6,592 bases of DNA, from positions 1 through 6,592 of the forward strand of contig DPPH01000025.1 in NCBI GenBank assembly GCA_003539375.1, given 5' to 3'. The stretch comes from Clostridiales bacterium. Its GTDB lineage: Bacteria > Bacillota > Clostridia > Tissierellales > Dethiosulfatibacteraceae. Numbering within the stretch: the stretch's first letter is position 1; each line of letters begins with the position of its first letter. The translations under genes and the position numbers were made by a program. The notes beneath the pieces were generated by a model. It made no database searches. It was not told where the DNA came from and saw only the letters and a program-made list of their open reading frames with translations. This document shows positions 1 through 6,374 of this stretch, in pieces.

Positions 1-527
1 CCGGAGTTTCCTTCTTCATCTCCAACTGCAGCAAATACTAGGTTTCCTTCAAAATTCTCTAAATCTTTAGATATATCTTCCATAATACACATCAATGTAG
101 CTACACCACATTTCATGTCAAAGATTCCTCTTCCAAACAACCATTCGCCTGATTCAAGGTTCTTTTTAGCATCTTCAGGAAGACTTACTCCTTCAAGCTT
201 TTCTGCTAACTCAAAAGGCTTTGTTGCATATTCCTGTAAATTACCGTAGTCAGAAATTCCTACAGTATCAGTATGACCTATTAGTACTAGGGTCTTGTTG
301 CTGTTTCCTTTTTTACCCTTCATGGTTGCTACTACACTTTTTCTTCCTAGAGAATCATTTTCAAAGTCTACATACTTTAATAATTCAGGATTTTCTTTAT
401 AGTAGTCCATTTCTTCGAACTTTTTATAGATAGCATTTACAGAATCTAATTCGCTTTTAGATCCTACTATACTTTTGATGTTTGTTAGTTCTATTGTGAG
501 TTCTTCAATTCTTTTTGCTAAACTCAT
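1..527 (-). CDS. M20 family metallohydrolase (RocB-like), N-terminal part, cut by window edge
   Basis: This gene begins at the ATG at 527 and runs off the left edge after 175 full codons, so the dimerisation domain and C-terminal metal ligand are not visible. The visible half carries the M20 zinc-site motifs: GHTDT with His85 and Asp87, FGRGIFDMK with the bridging Asp137, and GDEE with the expected general base Glu171 and metal ligand Glu172. M20 enzymes are cytoplasmic two-metal peptidases, deacylases or amidohydrolases; the exact substrate cannot be read here. The spacing HTDT / YGNL / LPEDAKKNLESG / GRG resembles the complete M20 protein at 4688-6349 and the RocB-like subgroup, which has long been linked by name to arginine use without a firmly known reaction. 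The start is fixed by AAGGAG at 534-539, six bases before the ATG. It is preceded by a 211-bp gap with promoter-like sequences, so it is probably its own transcription unit. Family call is firm; subgroup is likely. Confidence 0.9.
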   Translation of the reverse strand, partial: MSLAKRIEELTIELTNIKSIVGSKSELDSVNAIYKKFEEMDYYKENPELLKYVDFENDSLGRKSVVATMKGKKGNSNKTLVLIGHTDTVGISDYGNLQEYATKPFELAEKLEGVSLPEDAKKNLESGEWLFGRGIFDMKCGVATLMCIMEDISKDLENFEGNLVFAAVGDEEGNS

Positions 528-552
528 ATTACTCTCCTTCTTAATTTGAATT

Positions 553-573
553 TAGGTTAGTAAAGGCAACCTA
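553..573. repeat. 21-bp inverted repeat, possible operator
   Basis: TAGGTT (553-558) and AACCTA (568-573) form perfect 6-bp arms around a 9-bp centre. The site lies between the promoter-like sequences and the Shine-Dalgarno of the left M20 gene, 25 bases upstream of its ATG. It could be a repressor-binding site or a small hairpin in the leader. A different sequence with the same 6-9-6 geometry lies in front of the other M20 gene at 6375-6395. Seen directly; the function is inferred. Confidence 0.3.
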
Positions 574-586
574 TAATCCTTTTGAA

Positions 587-619
587 ATTATATTCATTAT
601 GTGATTAATTATAAGTCAA
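587..619 (-). promoter_or_regulatory. Possible proximal promoter for the left M20 gene
   Basis: Minus-strand TTGACT (614-619) is followed directly by a perfect TATAAT (608-613), and a second perfect TATAAT lies at 587-592. The spacing from TTGACT to the second TATAAT is 21 bases, longer than ideal. The first TATAAT has only a poor -35 (TTGTCC) 15 bases upstream. The region looks promoter-like, but I cannot tell which hexamers are used. Confidence 0.3.
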
Positions 620-625
620 TATTTT

Positions 626-650
626 AAAGGACAAAATCTTGCAATCCTTT
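626..650. repeat. Inverted repeat in the leader, AAAGGA/TCCTTT
   Basis: AAAGGA (626-631) and TCCTTT (645-650) are perfect 6-bp arms, extendable by one T-A pair, around a 13-base centre. A further CAA/TTG pairing is possible inside with a 3-base bulge. It lies between the two promoter candidates, so it would be in the transcript made from the distal one. It could be a binding site or a weak leader hairpin. It does not resemble a riboswitch class I recognise. Confidence 0.25.
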
Positions 651-665
651 ATATCTCCAATACTT

Positions 666-694
666 ATGGTATAAAATATAATATTAAATGTCAA
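666..694 (-). promoter_or_regulatory. Candidate promoter with perfect -35, left M20 gene
   Basis: A perfect TTGACA (689-694) is followed after 17 bases by TACCAT (666-671), which matches TATAAT at four of six positions. Transcription would start near 660 and give a leader of about 130 bases before the ATG at 527. That leader would contain the two inverted repeats at 626-650 and 553-573. Confidence 0.4.
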
Positions 695-738
695 TCCACT
701 ATGAATATATTCAATTAATATTTCTTAACAATTTAAGA

Positions 739-1263
739 CTATTTATTATTTATCTCATATAATCCTTCGTCAAGGAGTATCTCCATAGTCCATCTTGCAG
801 AATTTCCACATACAGAGGTACATTTATCTTCATGAGCACCCATAGAATCGAATTCTTCATATTCTTCTCTAATCCACAATCTGAAAGATTTACCAAAAAG
901 CTCTTTATTTATTTCACTGCATTTTCCTGAGCCGTAGTATTCTTCAAATTTATCAGCTAATCTTCTAGCAAGTTTGAAAGTCTGTGCTTTTTTACCTTCT
1001 GGGTCTGCCATGTTGTTATATTCTCTTCCTAAAAAACTACTTATTGCCATAGTTCCACCGGTAAGAGCTCCGCATGCATAGCCCTTTAATCCAATTCCTC
1101 CAGCTAAACCAGTAGCTGCCTTATATTCTTCGTCTGATATTTTTCCAGTGATGGTTTTAATCGCTCCCAATACCGCTTGGGAACAACCTCCGTATTTTTT
1201 TTCGTAATCATATGCCATATCGTAAACTTCCTGTAAAAGTTTGTCTCTTTCTGTTAGACTCAT
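739..1263 (-). CDS. C_GCAxxG_C_C family putative redox protein
   Basis: This 174-residue protein matches the small C_GCAxxG_C_C family (about 140 residues), cytoplasmic and predicted to be redox-active through conserved cysteines. The reaction is unknown. Visible signatures are GGCSQAV with Cys27, a glycine-rich segment leading into CGALTG with Cys64, GKCSE with Cys115, and a C-terminal Cys148-x3-Cys152. The family has four invariant cysteines, so one of the last two looks additional. There is no signal peptide or clear membrane segment. I chose the ATG at 1263 because AGGAGG lies at 1270-1275, six bases upstream. The frame stays open to an ATG at 1320, but that one has no Shine-Dalgarno and overlaps a promoter. 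The gene follows the P1 peptidase by 81 bp and may be expressed both from its own promoter and by read-through. Its role next to peptide-degrading enzymes is not evident; known members often sit near transporter genes. Confidence 0.85.
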   Translation of the reverse strand: MSLTERDKLLQEVYDMAYDYEKKYGGCSQAVLGAIKTITGKISDEEYKAATGLAGGIGLKGYACGALTGGTMAISSFLGREYNNMADPEGKKAQTFKLARRLADKFEEYYGSGKCSEINKELFGKSFRLWIREEYEEFDSMGAHEDKCTSVCGNSARWTMEILLDEGLYEINNK

Positions 1264-1291
1264 AGTAGACCTCCTAATATTTTCTACCTTA

Positions 1292-1320
1292 ATTTTACCA
1301 CAAAATAACAATTGCCCCAA
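1292..1320 (-). promoter_or_regulatory. Extended -10 promoter for the C_GCAxxG_C_C gene
   Basis: Minus-strand TGG-TAAAAT (extended -10, 1292-1300) lies 17 bases after TTGGGG (1315-1320), a weak -35 as is usual for extended -10 promoters. The start of transcription would be near 1285, giving a leader of about 22 bases that contains the AGGAGG at 1270-1275. This supports the ATG at 1263 as the true start and suggests the gene is at least partly independent of the operon before it. Confidence 0.5.
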
Positions 1321-1344
1321 ATTAATTATTAGAGTTTATACCAT

Positions 1345-2382
1345 TTAAAGAAAACTTCTTAGACTTTCTTTAATATTACCCTTATAACCTTCTAGTTTAT
1401 TTGCATTTAACAAGGCTTTCAGTACCGATTCTTCAACAGTTTCAGCTACAGCTCTAAATACAATATCAATCTTTTCTTCATTTAAAATTTTCATTTCTAC
1501 AAAGTCCTGTTTTTCACTTTCAATAACTATATTTGAAGTAGTGAAAGCTATCACAACTTCACCACTTCCATGACCTATATATGAACCCAATCTAGATAGT
1601 CCAACTACAGCTCTTTTACATATACGTTTTAACTGTCGGCTAGAAAGAGGAATATCACTAGCAATAATAGTTATAATTGAACCCTCGTCTTTCTCTTTTG
1701 TTTTTTTAATTTTTTCACCTATTTCTTTTCCAATATTTTTCCCATTTACTGTAAGATCATCTATAAGACCGTGGTTTGCCTGTACTAAAGTACCTAAGGT
1801 ATATTCATCTTTTCCTATCTTCAAGATTCTAGAAGAAGATCCAATTCCACCTTTTAAGTCGTGGCAGGTCATTCCTTTCCCCCCACCTATATCCCCTTCT
1901 TGGAAGTTTTTGTTTGCATTTTTTATAGCTTCAAATACATTCTCTTTCTTTACTACCCTTTTTCTTATATTGTTTAATCCTGAATCATTACATTCACAAA
2001 TAATTGGATTAACCGATTTCAGTTCTATATTATCTTTTTCACATTCATCGATCATATAGTCTACTACAGCATCATGAACTAAACCTATATTTAAAGTATT
2101 TGTTAAAGCAATAGGTGTTTCTATAGTTCCCAATTCATTTAATTGAACCAGCCCTGTTGATTTACCAAAACCGTTTATTACATGAGAAGCCGCTGTTACT
2201 TTATTTTTAAATGGGTTTTTACCTTGAGTAAGCAAAATAGTTACTCCAGTTTTGTTTTCTTCTGTATCTATAGTACTGTGTCCAACTTTTACTCCCTCTA
2301 CGTCGCTTATTTTATTTAAGTTTCCCTTAGGTAGTCTCCCTATTTTTATACCAAAGTCTTCTATTTCAAAAGTTTTAACCAT
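1345..2382 (-). CDS. P1 family (DmpA/BapA-type) self-processing aminopeptidase
   Basis: The 345-residue product belongs to peptidase family S58 (DmpA, BapA), N-terminal nucleophile enzymes that cleave themselves into two chains. They release N-terminal residues, with D-amino acid amides or beta-amino acid peptides as substrates in known members. Signatures include the N-terminal ISDVEGVKVGH, GGGKGMTCHDLKGGIGSSSR (166-185) and the cleavage site Gly234-Ser235 before IITIIASDIPL. That predicts an alpha chain of 234 and a beta chain of 111 residues. Relative to DmpA/BapA numbering as I recall it, Ser250, Asn218, Ser288 and Glu290 fall on Ser235, Asn203, Ser273 and Glu275 at a constant offset of 15. 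The DmpA Tyr146 position reads Asn132 in ECNDSG. The start has AGGAG at 2389-2393, six bases upstream. Only 14 bp separate it from the amidohydrolase, so the two are surely co-transcribed. No signal peptide is seen; cytoplasmic. The substrate is unproven. Confidence 0.92.
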   Translation of the reverse strand: MVKTFEIEDFGIKIGRLPKGNLNKISDVEGVKVGHSTIDTEENKTGVTILLTQGKNPFKNKVTAASHVINGFGKSTGLVQLNELGTIETPIALTNTLNIGLVHDAVVDYMIDECEKDNIELKSVNPIICECNDSGLNNIRKRVVKKENVFEAIKNANKNFQEGDIGGGKGMTCHDLKGGIGSSSRILKIGKDEYTLGTLVQANHGLIDDLTVNGKNIGKEIGEKIKKTKEKDEGSIITIIASDIPLSSRQLKRICKRAVVGLSRLGSYIGHGSGEVVIAFTTSNIVIESEKQDFVEMKILNEEKIDIVFRAVAETVEESVLKALLNANKLEGYKGNIKESLRSFL

Positions 2383-2396
2383 ATTTTTCTCCTAAA

Positions 2397-3821
2397 TTAT
2401 AATTTATCTTCCTTCATGAATTGAGCATTTGTTCCGTCTATTTCCCAGAACTCCTTCGAAGCTCTTTCTCCTATACCGTCAGTATATTTATTTACTTCCT
2501 GGAATACTTCCTTTTCATTAATATTTAATATTTTACCATCTCTGTAAATTACTTTTCCATCAACTACTGAAATTGCTACTTCTTCTCCTCTTGCACTGTA
2601 AACTAAATTTGGAACTATATTTCTCATAGGTTTCGTATACAATGGCAGCATAGATGGTTTGTTAAGGTCTACTGCTATAAAATCAGCTTTCTTTCCTACT
2701 TCTAAAGATCCAATACTTTCTCCTAAGCCTACAGCTTTTGCTCCTTCTATAGTTGCCATCCTTAATGCTTTCCAAGCTGGAATTTTTTCAGGATTTTGAT
2801 ATTTTATTTTATTAAAAAGTGCAGCTAATTTCATTTCATTTATTATGTTGTGACAGTTGTTACCGGGAGCCTGGTCAGAGCCTAAGGCTACATTTCCACC
2901 AGTTTCCTGAAATGCTGTAGATGGAGGCACTATACCATCTATTATCCCTATTGAACCTGGACATAATATCATGCTTGCGCCACTTTCAGCTACCACTTTC
3001 GCTTCATTATCATCAGCATCTGTAAGATGAACTGCTATTAAAGTATCATCTAAAAATCCTATTTCATTAAGCCATGCTATAGGTCTTTTTCCGTATCTCT
3101 TTTCCACCTGGTAGGTTTCCCTATCTCCCTGCTGGGTGTGCATGTGTATTTTTGTATTTCTTTCTTTAGCAATTTTTTGAACTTTCATAAGCATTTCTTT
3201 ACTTACAAAATCCGCTCCCTGAGGCCCAAATAATACTTTAATTCTACCATTGTCTTTATTATGCCACTTTTCATACAAATCTATATTTTTATTTAAACTT
3301 TCTTTACCCAAGTTTTCATCAAATTCATATAATTCTCCCGGTTTGTACACTCTTCTTTTGGCTTCTCTTATAGTTTGAGTTATATGACCTCTTGAACCTA
3401 ATTTTTCTATAAATGAACATACATCCTCCATGCCGTCTTCAAAGTCACCAATAGTAGTAGTTCCAGTTTTTACTGCCTCAATTATAGCTAATTTACTCCC
3501 TGCCAGCTTTTCTTTTCTTGTGCAGGCATTATCAAAAGGTTGAAGTCCATACATCATCCAATTGTTTGTATCCTGGGCTAAGCCTCTCATTACCGCTAGT
3601 CCCGTATGCATATGAGCATCTATGAATCCAGGCAATACTGCATGATGATCTAAATTAAGTACTTCTTCACCTTCATATTCATTTTTTATTTTTTCTGTAT
3701 CTTCTATAGCTATAATTTTACCTTTATCTACAGCCATAGAAACTCCAGTTTTATATCCTACACCTTCTCCAGCCATTGTATAAAAGTGTGGTGAATTCAC
3801 TATCATGTCTATTTTTTCCAT
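2397..3821 (-). CDS. Metal-dependent amidohydrolase, ATZ/TRZ (deaminase) type
   Basis: The 474-residue product has the full amidohydrolase fold: a small N-terminal beta domain, GFIDAHMHTG with metal ligands His70 and His72, HMHTQQGDRE with His228 as likely third ligand, VHLTDAD with the likely catalytic His265, and GSDQAPGNN with metal ligand Asp316. The C-terminal GSLEVGKKADFIAVD (371-385) closes the barrel and rebuilds the beta domain. Relatives (COG0402) include methylthioadenosine/S-adenosylhomocysteine, guanine and triazine deaminases or dechlorinases. The usual Glu three residues after the third histidine ligand appears to be Gln231, while the later conserved Glu (Glu235) is kept. This makes the substrate and even the reaction uncertain. 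The ATG at 3821 has AAGGAGG at 3827-3833, five bases away. It sits 40 bp after the racemase and 14 bp before the P1 peptidase, in the middle of the operon. No signal peptide, so cytoplasmic. Family certain, substrate unknown. Confidence 0.92.
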   Translation of the reverse strand: MEKIDMIVNSPHFYTMAGEGVGYKTGVSMAVDKGKIIAIEDTEKIKNEYEGEEVLNLDHHAVLPGFIDAHMHTGLAVMRGLAQDTNNWMMYGLQPFDNACTRKEKLAGSKLAIIEAVKTGTTTIGDFEDGMEDVCSFIEKLGSRGHITQTIREAKRRVYKPGELYEFDENLGKESLNKNIDLYEKWHNKDNGRIKVLFGPQGADFVSKEMLMKVQKIAKERNTKIHMHTQQGDRETYQVEKRYGKRPIAWLNEIGFLDDTLIAVHLTDADDNEAKVVAESGASMILCPGSIGIIDGIVPPSTAFQETGGNVALGSDQAPGNNCHNIINEMKLAALFNKIKYQNPEKIPAWKALRMATIEGAKAVGLGESIGSLEVGKKADFIAVDLNKPSMLPLYTKPMRNIVPNLVYSARGEEVAISVVDGKVIYRDGKILNINEKEVFQEVNKYTDGIGERASKEFWEIDGTNAQFMKEDKL

Positions 3822-3861
3822 TTTTACCTCCTTTATACCGTTAAATCATTTAAAACTCTTT

Positions 3862-4560
3862 TTATTTAATATTTTTTAATCTATACCCAGCTTCTTGAAT
3901 CACTTTTTTTGCTAAAATCTCTACTGTATCTATGTATTCTTCAGTAATATCTTTGTTTGTGAAAATTATAGGTAGCTCGGTACATCCAAGGAGAAATATT
4001 CCATCTGGCACCTCTATTTGTTTTAAAATATCATTTACCTTTTGATAATCAATATTCTCATTTTTCTTAACCTTATAAATTAAATCCATTATTTTTTTCT
4101 GATGGTCTTCACTAGGGATTATTAAATTTAAATCTTTTCTTTCGAAAACCTTTTCATATATTTTAGATTTATACGTCCCTTCAGTTGATAATAATATTAT
4201 ATTTTTATCTTTTTTTTCTTTTAAAATATAATTAGCTGCTGCTTCTATCATATTAATAATTGGTATATTTATAGATTCTTTTATTTCTTCATAAAAAAAA
4301 TGAGCTGTATTGCAAGGCATAGCTATTATTTCAGCACCATAATTTTCTAGTTTTTTTGCAGTGCTTATTAATTCTTTTTTAGGATTTGGTCCTTTTTTAA
4401 ATATAAATGCACTTCTATCTTCTATGCTCGTATTATTATCAATAATCATGTTTACATGTTCTTGGTCAAATTTTGCGTCTGTATATTTAATTACCATCTT
4501 GAAAAAATTAAGGGTTGCAGCGGGACCCATGCCACCTATAATTCCTACTTTCTTCTTCAT
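3862..4560 (-). CDS. Aspartate/glutamate racemase family protein
   Basis: The 232-residue product has the length and layout of the cofactor-independent Asp/Glu racemases. Near the N-terminus is GIIGGMGPAAT (6-16). The two halves each provide a catalytic cysteine: Cys83 in MPCNTAH and Cys193 in GCTELP. The positions are close to Cys82 and Cys194 of the archaeal aspartate racemase, so the two-base mechanism appears intact. The enzyme interconverts L- and D-forms of acidic or related amino acids in the cytoplasm; which amino acid cannot be read here. The ATG at 4560 has a modest Shine-Dalgarno (GAAGGT, 4567-4572). It is the first gene of the unit running through the amidohydrolase (40-bp gap) and the P1 peptidase, separated from the upstream M20 gene by a terminator-like hairpin. 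A catabolic role, feeding on D-residues released by neighbouring hydrolases, fits better than wall synthesis, since no cell wall gene is nearby. This last point is inference. Confidence 0.9.
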   Translation of the reverse strand: MKKKVGIIGGMGPAATLNFFKMVIKYTDAKFDQEHVNMIIDNNTSIEDRSAFIFKKGPNPKKELISTAKKLENYGAEIIAMPCNTAHFFYEEIKESINIPIINMIEAAANYILKEKKDKNIILLSTEGTYKSKIYEKVFERKDLNLIIPSEDHQKKIMDLIYKVKKNENIDYQKVNDILKQIEVPDGIFLLGCTELPIIFTNKDITEEYIDTVEILAKKVIQEAGYRLKNIK

Positions 4561-4582
4561 AAAAACACCTTCTCTACAATTT

Positions 4583-4611
4583 ATTATTTAAATTTCTAAA
4601 AGGAAATACAA
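4583..4611 (-). promoter_or_regulatory. Candidate promoter of the racemase operon
   Basis: Minus-strand TTGTAT (4606-4611) and AATAAT (4583-4588) are separated by 17 bases. The -10 matches the consensus at five of six positions, the -35 at only three. Transcription would start near 4576, giving a short leader of about 15 bases before the ATG at 4560. The region is very AT-rich, so chance matches are easy. The position just after the upstream terminator-like hairpin supports a promoter somewhere in 4561-4650. Confidence 0.35.
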
Positions 4612-4631
4612 CGAAAATAATTTATGATACC

Positions 4632-4656
4632 TTAAGCTGAATTTTTATTAGCTTAA
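4632..4656. repeat. 7-bp inverted repeat overlapping the terminator hairpin
   Basis: TTAAGCT (4632-4638) and AGCTTAA (4650-4656) are perfect arms around an 11-base centre. The second arm shares two bases (4655-4656) with the first arm of the larger hairpin at 4655-4687, so the two stems compete slightly. This could be a minor second hairpin after the M20 gene or a binding site upstream of the racemase operon. The stem is short, and no function is shown. Confidence 0.25.
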
Positions 4657-4687
4657 ATAATGCCTCGAAAAACCCGAGGCATTATTT
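4655..4687. terminator. 13-bp hairpin after the M20 gene, terminator usable on both strands
   Basis: Perfect 13-bp arms at 4655-4667 and 4675-4687 (AAATAATGCCTCG and its complement) enclose a 7-base loop. The right arm touches the TAA stop of the M20 gene at 4688-4690. Read on the minus strand, the GC part of the stem is followed by ATTATTTAAGC, a modest T-run that would end the M20 transcript. Read on the plus strand, the run is better (ATTATTTTTATCC), so the hairpin may also block antisense transcription into the M20 gene. Confidence 0.8.
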
Positions 4688-6349
4688 TTATCCTAAAAAT
4701 TTTGAAACAGCAAAGTTCAATATCTTTGGCGTTCTTTCATATAAATCTTCTTTTAGTAATCTTTCTGTTAATTTGTGGAAGTCTTTACCCCAAGGTCCTA
4801 TATTTAAACAAGGCATAGAATTCTCTTCAATTTCTTTAAGAGGTATACTGTACATATCTCCGTAAAGAGGCATTTCTTTACTAAGTATTTCTTCACCTAC
4901 TTCACTATTTTCGTAAGATACGTAGCTTAAATCTGAAATACCTGTGAAAAAATATTCCTTAGTGTATTCTTGATTGAACTCCTCTTTTATGAAACCAAAT
5001 AAATCTTCGGCGATATTTTTTACCCTATGGTCTTTCTCTTCAAATTTAAGGTTTGAGACATTTGGATAAAATGGTGGAGTTAAGCCGATTACTACTGTTG
5101 GTGCAGGGTCTGAAACATATTTAAATATTTCATCGACAAGTTCAAAACTTCCTTCTATCATATTTATGCTGCCTTTTTGTACCTTACTCTTTATATCTTC
5201 CAGCTTTTTGCTGTAAGCTTCTTCGAACTCAGTTCCGTAGTCTTTTTCTGCTTCTTCTATAAGCTGACTTACAGTAACTACCTTTGTCTCCCATGGTAAA
5301 GCTGAGAATTTTTGATTAGTGTTTTCTAAATATTCTTTATAATACTCGTTATTTTTCTTTATAACAGAATCAAAGGCATCATTTGATATACTAAGAATTT
5401 TTTTCATTACCTCATCTATTTCAGAATCTAGAGTAAGTATACTGAAAGATCCTTTAGCACTTAAAGGCATAGATACATCGTACTGTTCTTTGTCGTCTTT
5501 AGAGTAGAGCCATGTAGGTGGTGGTGATGCCTCTCCCATTACAAAATCTGAAAATTCAATATTTGTTTCGGTTCTGCTAGTAATTTCTGAAAGAATTCCT
5601 AGGGGATTTAAACCTTCAAAAGTTTTTCCGGCATGGGATAACCACCCTCTTACATAAACAAAAGCCATTATCTTACCTACTGAGCCTAAAGAAATTACTC
5701 CAACCTCATTATCTTTTCTTTGATGAGGCTCTGAATTTAATGTCACTACATAATTTAGATTATGTTTTTCTTTAAGTTCTTTAAGCAAGTATGCAGCACT
5801 TCGCATTCCTGCTGAAAGATTTTCTTCGTCCGGTACTGCTAGAAGAAGCACATTGCCTTTAAAGTTTTTCATTTCAGAATACTGCTTTAATAAGGCAAGT
5901 TGAATTGAGCCTCCTCCCTTCATATCTGTAGCACCTCTACCAAACATGTATCGGCCGCTATCAAGGTCTTTTTTTGCTTCTTTTGAAAGCTTTACCTTGC
6001 CTTTTTTTAGTTCTTCTTCTAATTCATCAGGCTTAAAAGCTAAGTCTTTTAAATTTCCAAAATCCTCAACATCAACAACATCACAGTGGTGAATAAAAAC
6101 AACCGTATCAGAACCCTTACCCTTTACTAATGCCCAAGGCACACCTCTTTCGTAAGGATCATTTTCTATCTTATGGCTGCCAAAATTTGTAGGATTTTCC
6201 TTGAAGTATCTTAAGCTATCAAAATATTCAAGCAAAAACTTTTCCGCTTTTCTTTCATTTTCACTGCTAGTCCTACTGTTGATACTAACATAGTCGTAAA
6301 GAATATCTTTTATGTCTTTATTTAGTTCATTGTAATCAATGGATATCAT
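4688..6349 (-). CDS. M20 family metallohydrolase, RocB-like, complete
   Basis: The 553-residue product is a complete M20 enzyme close in length to the RocB-like proteins of Bacillus and Clostridia. It has the metal site in order: His88 and Asp90 in HHCD, bridging Asp142 in GRGATDMKGG, Glu175 (base) and Glu176 in PDEE, Glu207 in NSEP, and a final His525 in GKDFHK. His239 in LSHAG at the dimerisation domain is also present. M20 enzymes hydrolyse peptide or acyl-amide bonds with two zinc or cobalt ions in the cytoplasm; the RocB-like branch has no well-established substrate. The ATG at 6349 has AAGGAGG at 6355-6361, five bases upstream, and a good promoter at 6383-6411. A terminator-like hairpin follows the stop directly, so it is probably a single-gene unit. 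It is a paralogue of the protein at 1-527. Residues 69-89 lie in a 66-bp segment repeated in inverted form at the right edge of the window. Confidence 0.93.
   Translation of the reverse strand: MISIDYNELNKDIKDILYDYVSINSRTSSENERKAEKFLLEYFDSLRYFKENPTNFGSHKIENDPYERGVPWALVKGKGSDTVVFIHHCDVVDVEDFGNLKDLAFKPDELEEELKKGKVKLSKEAKKDLDSGRYMFGRGATDMKGGGSIQLALLKQYSEMKNFKGNVLLLAVPDEENLSAGMRSAAYLLKELKEKHNLNYVVTLNSEPHQRKDNEVGVISLGSVGKIMAFVYVRGWLSHAGKTFEGLNPLGILSEITSRTETNIEFSDFVMGEASPPPTWLYSKDDKEQYDVSMPLSAKGSFSILTLDSEIDEVMKKILSISNDAFDSVIKKNNEYYKEYLENTNQKFSALPWETKVVTVSQLIEEAEKDYGTEFEEAYSKKLEDIKSKVQKGSINMIEGSFELVDEIFKYVSDPAPTVVIGLTPPFYPNVSNLKFEEKDHRVKNIAEDLFGFIKEEFNQEYTKEYFFTGISDLSYVSYENSEVGEEILSKEMPLYGDMYSIPLKEIEENSMPCLNIGPWGKDFHKLTERLLKEDLYERTPKILNFAVSKFLG
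6081..6146 (-). repeat. Inner arm of a perfect 66-bp inverted repeat
   Basis: This segment of the M20 gene, from the last base of codon 68 to the second base of codon 90, is identical base for base to the reverse complement of 6527-6592. It includes the metal ligand His88. Identity stops at 6146/6527: the next base outward differs and only scattered matches follow. The other limit is the window edge, so the true length is unknown. Confidence 0.97.
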
Positions 6350-6374
6350 CTTAACCTCCTTGTAGTTAAACTCT

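Larger units (their letters stand above)
528..738. other. Intergenic regulatory region upstream of the left M20 gene
   Basis: This 211-bp stretch has stops in all frames and no convincing gene. On the minus strand it holds two promoter-like regions, at 666-694 and around 587-619, and two inverted repeats, at 626-650 and 553-573. It ends with the Shine-Dalgarno of the M20 gene at 1-527. Just after the stop codon of the gene at 739-1263 there is only a 6-bp all-A/T hairpin (723-738, TCTTAA/TTAAGA) with no clean T-run, so I see no good terminator and read-through from that gene is possible. Confidence 0.6.

Noticed and set aside
221..433. Plus-strand open frame of 70 codons
   Set aside because: It lies wholly antisense to the left M20 gene, has no Shine-Dalgarno and encodes a Phe/Leu-rich sequence typical of an AT-rich antisense shadow.
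723..738. Terminator after the redox protein gene
   Set aside because: The only hairpin is a 6-bp all-A/T stem followed by AATATTAATTG rather than a T-run; too weak to call.
1264..1320. Extension of the redox protein by 19 residues to an ATG at 1320
   Set aside because: The extension has no Shine-Dalgarno and overlaps an extended -10 promoter. The ATG at 1263 has AGGAGG at ideal distance and matches the family's N-terminus.
3822..3861. Hairpin TTAAA/TTTAA between the racemase and amidohydrolase genes as a terminator
   Set aside because: The stem is five A/T pairs with no T-run, inside a 40-bp gap that also holds a strong ribosome binding site; co-transcription is more likely.
4361..4591. 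Plus-strand open frame of 76 codons
   Set aside because: It is mostly antisense to the racemase gene, which has intact catalytic motifs. It has no ribosome binding site and no recognisable protein.
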